Shown here in pieces: positions 7,074 through 10,187 of a stretch of 10,187 nt of DNA. This stretch comes from JBBAEA01 sp041656175. GTDB taxonomy: Bacteria; Myxococcota_A; Bradymonadia; UBA4248. How positions within the stretch are numbered: position 1 is the stretch's first letter; every line of letters begins with the position of its first letter. A program made the translations under genes and the position numbers. The stretch covers positions 1-10,187 of the forward strand of contig JBBAEA010000121.1 in assembly GCA_041656175.1 (NCBI GenBank), given 5' to 3'. The notes below the pieces were generated by a model, which saw only the letters and a program-made list of their open reading frames with translations, did no database searches and was not told the DNA's origin.

Positions 7074-7165
7074 ACTCAAGCTATTTTACCAATGCTCTGT
7101 ATAGCGCTAAGCTGTTTTTGGGGGAGTTGTTGGCTTTGACTATCCGCTCCAAAAACGATCTTCTT

Positions 7166-8236
7166 ATGGATAAAACGATTGTTCAGCAGAAATTAGTAAT
7201 AATCCAAGGGATAATACGGGTCTTTTTTCTTTTTTGCCTATTTTTACCTCTCAGCGCCCTAGCCCAAGATGGAAGCGCAACACTAGATGAGGGAAGCGAA
7301 GAGGCGAGTTCTAAGAAAGAAAATTCAAAACTGGCAAGTTATAACGAAGAGCACAGCGATCTGGCCAGCATTAACGCAAAACTCCGCGAACTCGGCTACG
7401 AAATTTGGGAAAGCCCCACAAAAACATCAGAGCTCGGTCTTGCGATTGAAGAAGGTTTTGCCCAACCCTACCCCTACCAAAATCTGATGCGCAAGTTCAA
7501 GCTCGGGCATCGAGGTATAGATATAGGCGCTGTCGGTACACTCAACGGCGGCGTTGGTACGGTGATCAACGCTATCCACCGCAGCAAAATCACCTTGATT
7601 GGCCGCAGCGTCGTGGATTCAAAGAACTTTGGTCGCCCCGACAAGCGCAAAGGCACGGTAAAGCGCAGCGGAAGCAGTTATCCGCGCATTATTACATTAC
7701 CTGGTTATGGCAAGGTCTACCCCTTCACTCGAAACTACGGCAAGTGGCGCTCAGGCGTCGTGCTTGTTACCACCATTATTGGCGGCCCCCTTGATGGTTA
7801 CACCATGCGTTACATGCACATGGCAGAGATACGACCCGACCTTAAAATCGGCGACATCGTTGAAGCCGGCGAGCATATTGCAGTGATGGGCGGAACTGCG
7901 GTGCAGGAGTCTGGACCACACCTTCACATCGACCTTGAGACACCCGATAAAATTCGCATCGATCCCGCGCCGTACATCGGTTTGCCCCCATCCGCGATAT
8001 CCGAGTTTGCACCCAAAAGAAGCAAGAAAAAGTCCGCTTCAAAAAAGAGCAAATCGAAGGCAAAATCATCTAAATCAAGCAAAACTAGCTCAAAATCTAA
8101 AAAAACAACGCGTAAAAAACGCGTTAAAGTCACAGCGCGAAAAAGCTACGAAAGTAAAAACCCGTCAACCGATGTTCCCGAAACACGCGAGCTAGAGCGC
8201 AAAACTTCACCCAAAAAGGGTTCCAAGGTGAAGTGA
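7166..8236 (+). CDS. Secreted M23-family metallopeptidase with basic tail
   Basis: A 356-residue predicted peptidoglycan endopeptidase of the LytM/M23 family, which cleaves cross-link peptides using a single zinc. The N-terminus has a hydrophobic segment ending SALA before Gln34, a good signal peptidase I site, so it is exported. Zinc and catalytic motifs are present: His115-x3-Asp119 (HRGID), His218 (YMHMAE) and His252-x-His254 (HLHID). The distance from Asp119 to His252 is larger than in S. aureus LytM, with an apparent insertion of about 50 residues at roughly 140-200. From about residue 283 to the end the protein is a low-complexity Lys/Ser/Arg tail, likely to bind anionic wall polymers. 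The ATG at 7166 is chosen because it gives a normal signal peptide. The frame is open from a TTG at 7118, and no clear SD precedes the ATG. The stop overlaps a hairpin. Confidence 0.82.
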   Translation: MDKTIVQQKLVIIQGIIRVFFLFCLFLPLSALAQDGSATLDEGSEEASSKKENSKLASYNEEHSDLASINAKLRELGYEIWESPTKTSELGLAIEEGFAQPYPYQNLMRKFKLGHRGIDIGAVGTLNGGVGTVINAIHRSKITLIGRSVVDSKNFGRPDKRKGTVKRSGSSYPRIITLPGYGKVYPFTRNYGKWRSGVVLVTTIIGGPLDGYTMRYMHMAEIRPDLKIGDIVEAGEHIAVMGGTAVQESGPHLHIDLETPDKIRIDPAPYIGLPPSAISEFAPKRSKKKSASKKSKSKAKSSKSSKTSSKSKKTTRKKRVKVTARKSYESKNPSTDVPETRELERKTSPKKGSKVK

Positions 8237-8240
8237 ACCC
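8218..8240 (+). terminator. GC-rich hairpin over the peptidase stop codon
   Basis: GGGTTC (8218-8223) pairs with GAACCC (8235-8240) across an 11-nt loop that includes most of the stop region (TGA at 8234-8236). No T-tract follows, so it is a poor intrinsic terminator by itself, though a T-tract could have been separated by the insertion. Group IIC introns characteristically insert just 3' of such stems. The first candidate intron 5' end lies 8 nt downstream. Confidence 0.35.
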
Positions 8241-8245
8241 ACAAC

Positions 8246-8358
8246 AGAGTGTTTTTGCTGTAGGGGGCAGCTTTCAAACCTGCCCCTGATTCAGGCAAAA
8301 GAAGTCAGATAATATTACCAGGAGTAGCGCTAGAAAAGTCAGGCAGGACTTAAAATAT
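8246..8358 (+). repeat. Tandem repeat copy 1 (intron 5' end)
   Basis: A 113-bp unit repeated at 8364-8476 with a period of 118 bp and two mismatches (A8269/T8387 and A8302/C8420). It contains a nested hairpin: TTTTGC (8253-8258) with GCAAAA (8295-8300), enclosing GGGGCAG (8264-8270) with CTGCCCC (8280-8286). The nested stem is fully paired in this copy. Confidence 0.93.
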
Positions 8359-8363
8359 AGAAG

Positions 8364-8476
8364 AGAGTGTTTTTGCTGTAGGGGGCTGCTTTCAAACCTG
8401 CCCCTGATTCAGGCAAAAGCAGTCAGATAATATTACCAGGAGTAGCGCTAGAAAAGTCAGGCAGGACTTAAAATAT
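8364..8476 (+). repeat. Tandem repeat copy 2 (intron 5' end)
   Basis: This copy runs directly into the rest of intron domain I. T8387 replaces the A of copy 1 and breaks one pair of the inner stem (T opposite T8399). The two copies are separated by only 5 nt (8359-8363). The three bases AGA precede the GTGTTTTTGC of both copies. Confidence 0.93.
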
Positions 8477-8554
8477 GAGACCTGTGCACGGCTAGAAATA
8501 ACGAATTTAATTTTACAAACTCGATACATTTTTAAACAAAATGAGATATTTTGT

Positions 8555-8665
8555 GAGGCAGATAGATGGAGGAAAAGAGTGTGTGAGTACCCGAGGAGGC
8601 CTCGCGATTTACTGCGAGGAGTCAGCAGAGGTCATAGTACTGGCAGCAATCCCAGGAAGGACTGA
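8555..8665 (+). ncRNA. Conserved intron core upstream of the RT
   Basis: The order GAGGCAGAT...GATGGAGG...ACCCGAGGAGG, the hairpin CCTCGC/GCGAGG (8600-8605 and 8614-8619), AGTCAGCAGAGGTCATAGTA (8620-8639) and GGAAGGACTGAAC closely follows the late domain I to domain III part of IIC introns, as I remember it from the Oceanobacillus iheyensis intron. The open reading frame runs through this part only by chance. It is RNA structure, not coding sequence. Confidence 0.75.
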
Positions 8666-8804
8666 ACCTTTTGCATGTGTGAAGATGATGAAAGTTACCA
8701 AAGGCGAGACCAAAGAAGGCACAAAACGCGAAGCAGATTGCGGCTGCTGTCAGAGGAGAAGTGCGGAACACGGGAAGTATGACAGAGCGCCTATTGACCA
8801 GCGG

Positions 8805-10106
8805 ATGACTGAACTTGACGACACGAATGCACCTATAACCGAAGGCTTAATGGAGAAGATTGCAGACAGAGACAATCTGAACACGGCTTACAAGCATGTG
8901 AAAAGGAACAAAGGCTCTGGGGGCGTGGACAAGATAGAGATGGCGCAACTACTGCCATACCTAAAAGAGCACGCTCCAGAAATCCGTCAAAGCCTTATGG
9001 ACGGTACATACCGTCCGTCCCCAGTCCTAGGGGTTGAAATCCCGAAGGAAAATGGGGATAAGCGCAGACTCGGGATACCGACACTGCGAGACCGAGTGAT
9101 TCAGCAAGCAATCATGCAACAACTCACGGAGATATACGAACCGCAGTTCGCAGATGCGAGCTTCGGCTTTAGACCTAACAGAAGTTGCCATGACGCACTG
9201 AAAAAGAGCCAAGAATACCTCAACCAAGGCTACGTGTGGACTGTGGACATGGACTTGGAAAAGTTCTTCGACACGGTAAACCAGAGTAAACTGGTGGAAG
9301 TCCTCTCAAGGAGCATCAAAGACGGCAGAGTAATATCACTCATCCATCGCTTCATGAGAGCAGGCGCAATATGGTGGGGCAAGTATGAGGAGACCAAACA
9401 GGGCGTACCGCAAGGTGGCCCTTTAAGCCCTTTACTAGCCAACATCCTATTAAACGAACTCGACCATGAACTTGAGGCCAGAGGCCACAGGTTTGTTCGC
9501 TATGCAGATGACATGATAATCTTCTGTAAGAGCAAGGCGAGTGCAGTGCAGGCCCTGGAACACATCACCCCGTTTATAGAGAGGAAACTGTTCCTCAAAG
9601 TGAACAGGGTGAAGACCGTGGTAGCTTACGCCAGCAAGATAAAATTCCTAGGCTATAGTTTTTATAAGACCAAACAAGGTTTCCGCTTCAGGGTACATCA
9701 AAAATCCCAAGCAAAACTGCGCGAGAAGCTTAAAGAACTAACCAGCCGCAGGAGGATAACGACACTGGATGAGTGGATGCGAAGGCTTAAACTCACCATC
9801 ATTGGATGGGTAAACTACTACAAACTCGCCGACATGCGGACATTCCTACAAGAGACAGATAAGTGGCTCAGACGGAGAATTCGCATGGTATTCTGGAAAA
9901 GATGGAAGCGGATTGGCGCAAGGTACAACAACCTAAGGCGACTTGGCATCTCCGAGGACGATGCAAAGAAGCAGGCCAACACGCGCAAAGGGTTATGGCG
10001 AACAGCCAACAGCCCCATTTTGAAATGCGCCCTGAATAACGACAAGTTAGAAAGGGTAGGTTTCACATATCTTTCAAAGCGCTACAGCGTTATAAGTACA
10101 TTGTAA
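8805..10106 (+). CDS. ltrA: Group II intron reverse transcriptase/maturase
   Basis: A 433-residue intron-encoded protein that helps the intron RNA fold and splice and copies it into DNA during retrohoming. The RT fingers start with LMEKIADRDNLNTAYKHVKR and KGSGGVD. RIPKEN-like, FGFRPNRSCHDAL and QGVPQGGPLSPLLANI motifs follow, and the active-site YADD sits at about residues 233-236. The C-terminal maturase (X) domain is recognisable from about 290 to 400, with LKLTIIGWVNYYKLADM and WKRWKR. There is no HNH endonuclease, as expected for class C. No frameshift or stop is present, so it looks active. The frame is open back to an ATG at 8541, but that stretch codes for intron domains I-III, so ATG 8805 (MTELDD) is preferred. 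No clear SD is seen there. Confidence 0.92.
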   Translation: MTELDDTNAPITEGLMEKIADRDNLNTAYKHVKRNKGSGGVDKIEMAQLLPYLKEHAPEIRQSLMDGTYRPSPVLGVEIPKENGDKRRLGIPTLRDRVIQQAIMQQLTEIYEPQFADASFGFRPNRSCHDALKKSQEYLNQGYVWTVDMDLEKFFDTVNQSKLVEVLSRSIKDGRVISLIHRFMRAGAIWWGKYEETKQGVPQGGPLSPLLANILLNELDHELEARGHRFVRYADDMIIFCKSKASAVQALEHITPFIERKLFLKVNRVKTVVAYASKIKFLGYSFYKTKQGFRFRVHQKSQAKLREKLKELTSRRRITTLDEWMRRLKLTIIGWVNYYKLADMRTFLQETDKWLRRRIRMVFWKRWKRIGARYNNLRRLGISEDDAKKQANTRKGLWRTANSPILKCALNNDKLERVGFTYLSKRYSVISTL

Positions 10107-10110
10107 AGGG

Positions 10111-10144
10111 AACCGCCGTATACGGAACCGTACGTACGGTGGTG
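10111..10144 (+). ncRNA. Intron domain V (catalytic hairpin)
   Basis: ACCGCCGTA (10112-10120) pairs with TACGGTGGT (10135-10143). The upper stem TACG/CGTA is capped by GAAC (10125-10128), and a 2-nt CG bulge lies at 10133-10134. The position of the conserved G-U wobble gives the catalytic triad CGC at about 10114-10116, the form known from class C introns rather than the AGC common elsewhere. It starts 5 nt after the RT stop. Confidence 0.9.
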
Positions 10145-10145
10145 T

Positions 10146-10187
10146 GGGAGGACGGCTACTCAAATAATGGGTAGCCTCCTACCCGAT
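10146..10187 (+). ncRNA. Intron domain VI, branch point and 3' splice site
   Basis: GGG (10146-10148) and AGGA (10149-10152) pair with TCCT (10177-10180) and CCC (10182-10184). GGCTACTC (10154-10161) pairs with GGGTAGCC (10169-10176) around a 7-nt loop. A10181 is left unpaired seven bases from the 3' end, the canonical branch-point position. The terminal AT at 10186-10187 fits the AY rule for group II intron 3' ends. Confidence 0.88.

Larger units (their letters stand above)
8249..10187 (+). mobile_element. Group IIC (bacterial class C) intron, apparently complete
   Basis: A self-splicing retroelement with its maturase ORF in domain IV. It has a GTGTT-type 5' end, an internal core resembling the Oceanobacillus IIC intron (8555-8665), an intact RT, domain V and domain VI with a bulged branch-point A, and a 3' end of CCCGAT on the last base of the window. 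Two 5' ends are possible because the first 110 nt are duplicated: 8249 (1939 nt, next to the target-like hairpin) or 8367 (1821 nt, without the duplication). The RT lacks an endonuclease domain, as is usual for IIC, which mobilises by using hairpins or terminators and nascent strands. The 5' GTGTT departs from the GTGYG consensus. It lies in non-coding DNA just after the peptidase gene, so it should be harmless to the host. The 3' exon lies outside the window. Confidence 0.85.

Noticed and set aside
7118..7165. An upstream TTG start for the M23 peptidase
   Set aside because: It would add 16 residues before the signal peptide. ATG 7166 gives a normal n-region, h-region and SALA cleavage site.
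8246..8476. CRISPR array or integron attC sites
   Set aside because: There are only two long units with a 5-nt gap, no short repeat-spacer periodicity, and the unit is continuous with the intron RNA.
8581..8587. GTGTGAG as the intron 5' end
   Set aside because: It fits GUGYG, but it would remove domain I. The surrounding sequence matches the inner part of a IIC intron, so the 5' end must lie well upstream.
8541..8804. An 88-codon N-terminal extension of the reverse transcriptase
   Set aside because: The translated segment overlaps conserved intron RNA elements (for example 8600-8640), resembles no RT domain, and the typical class C RT N-terminus starts after ATG 8805.
8805..10106. Retron, DGR or defence-associated reverse transcriptase
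   Set aside because: A group II maturase domain, flanking domain V/VI and the core intron RNA identify it as an intron maturase. No template repeat, msr/msd or effector gene is present.

Overview
The window reads as a chromosomal stretch from a Gram-negative bacterium with moderate to low GC. The long secreted lipoprotein built from IPT/TIG domains plus repeated Trp-Cys modules, the TPR protein and the secreted M23 peptidase with a Lys/Ser-rich tail recall Myxococcota/Bradymonadota-type deltaproteobacteria. No taxonomic marker is present, so this placement is a weak inference.

Layout. Positions 1-178 are non-coding and contain several stem-loops. Two genes follow on the minus strand: a 584-residue TPR protein (179-1933) and, upstream of it, an unrecognised 265-residue helical protein (2116-2913). 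A 383-bp divergent intergenic region (2914-3296) with a strong stem-loop separates them from the plus-strand genes. These are a deoxynucleoside kinase of the dGK/dAK type (3297-3926), a 998-residue lipoprotein (4030-7026) with its own near-consensus promoter and a strong intrinsic terminator, and an M23 metallopeptidase (7166-8236). The rest, to the last base, is a group II intron of the IIC (bacterial class C) type. Its reverse transcriptase/maturase is intact (8805-10106), and domains V and VI are followed by a 3' end at exactly position 10187.

How the parts relate. The lipoprotein and the M23 peptidase are both envelope proteins, but a terminator separates them, so they are probably distinct transcription units. 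The kinase is an ordinary nucleotide-salvage enzyme with no visible link to its neighbours. The intron sits just downstream of a hairpin that overlaps the peptidase stop codon, which fits the habit of IIC introns to insert after hairpins or terminators.

The most unusual feature is a near-perfect 113-bp tandem duplication (period 118 bp) that appears to duplicate the 5' end of the intron, giving two candidate 5' splice sites. Other points to check are a palindrome over the -35 element of the lipoprotein promoter, a terminator-like hairpin and possible SD-masking pairing in its leader, the long stem-loop at 3029-3084, and the six-fold disulfide-type repeat of the lipoprotein. I see no defence island, CRISPR array, tRNA or rRNA.
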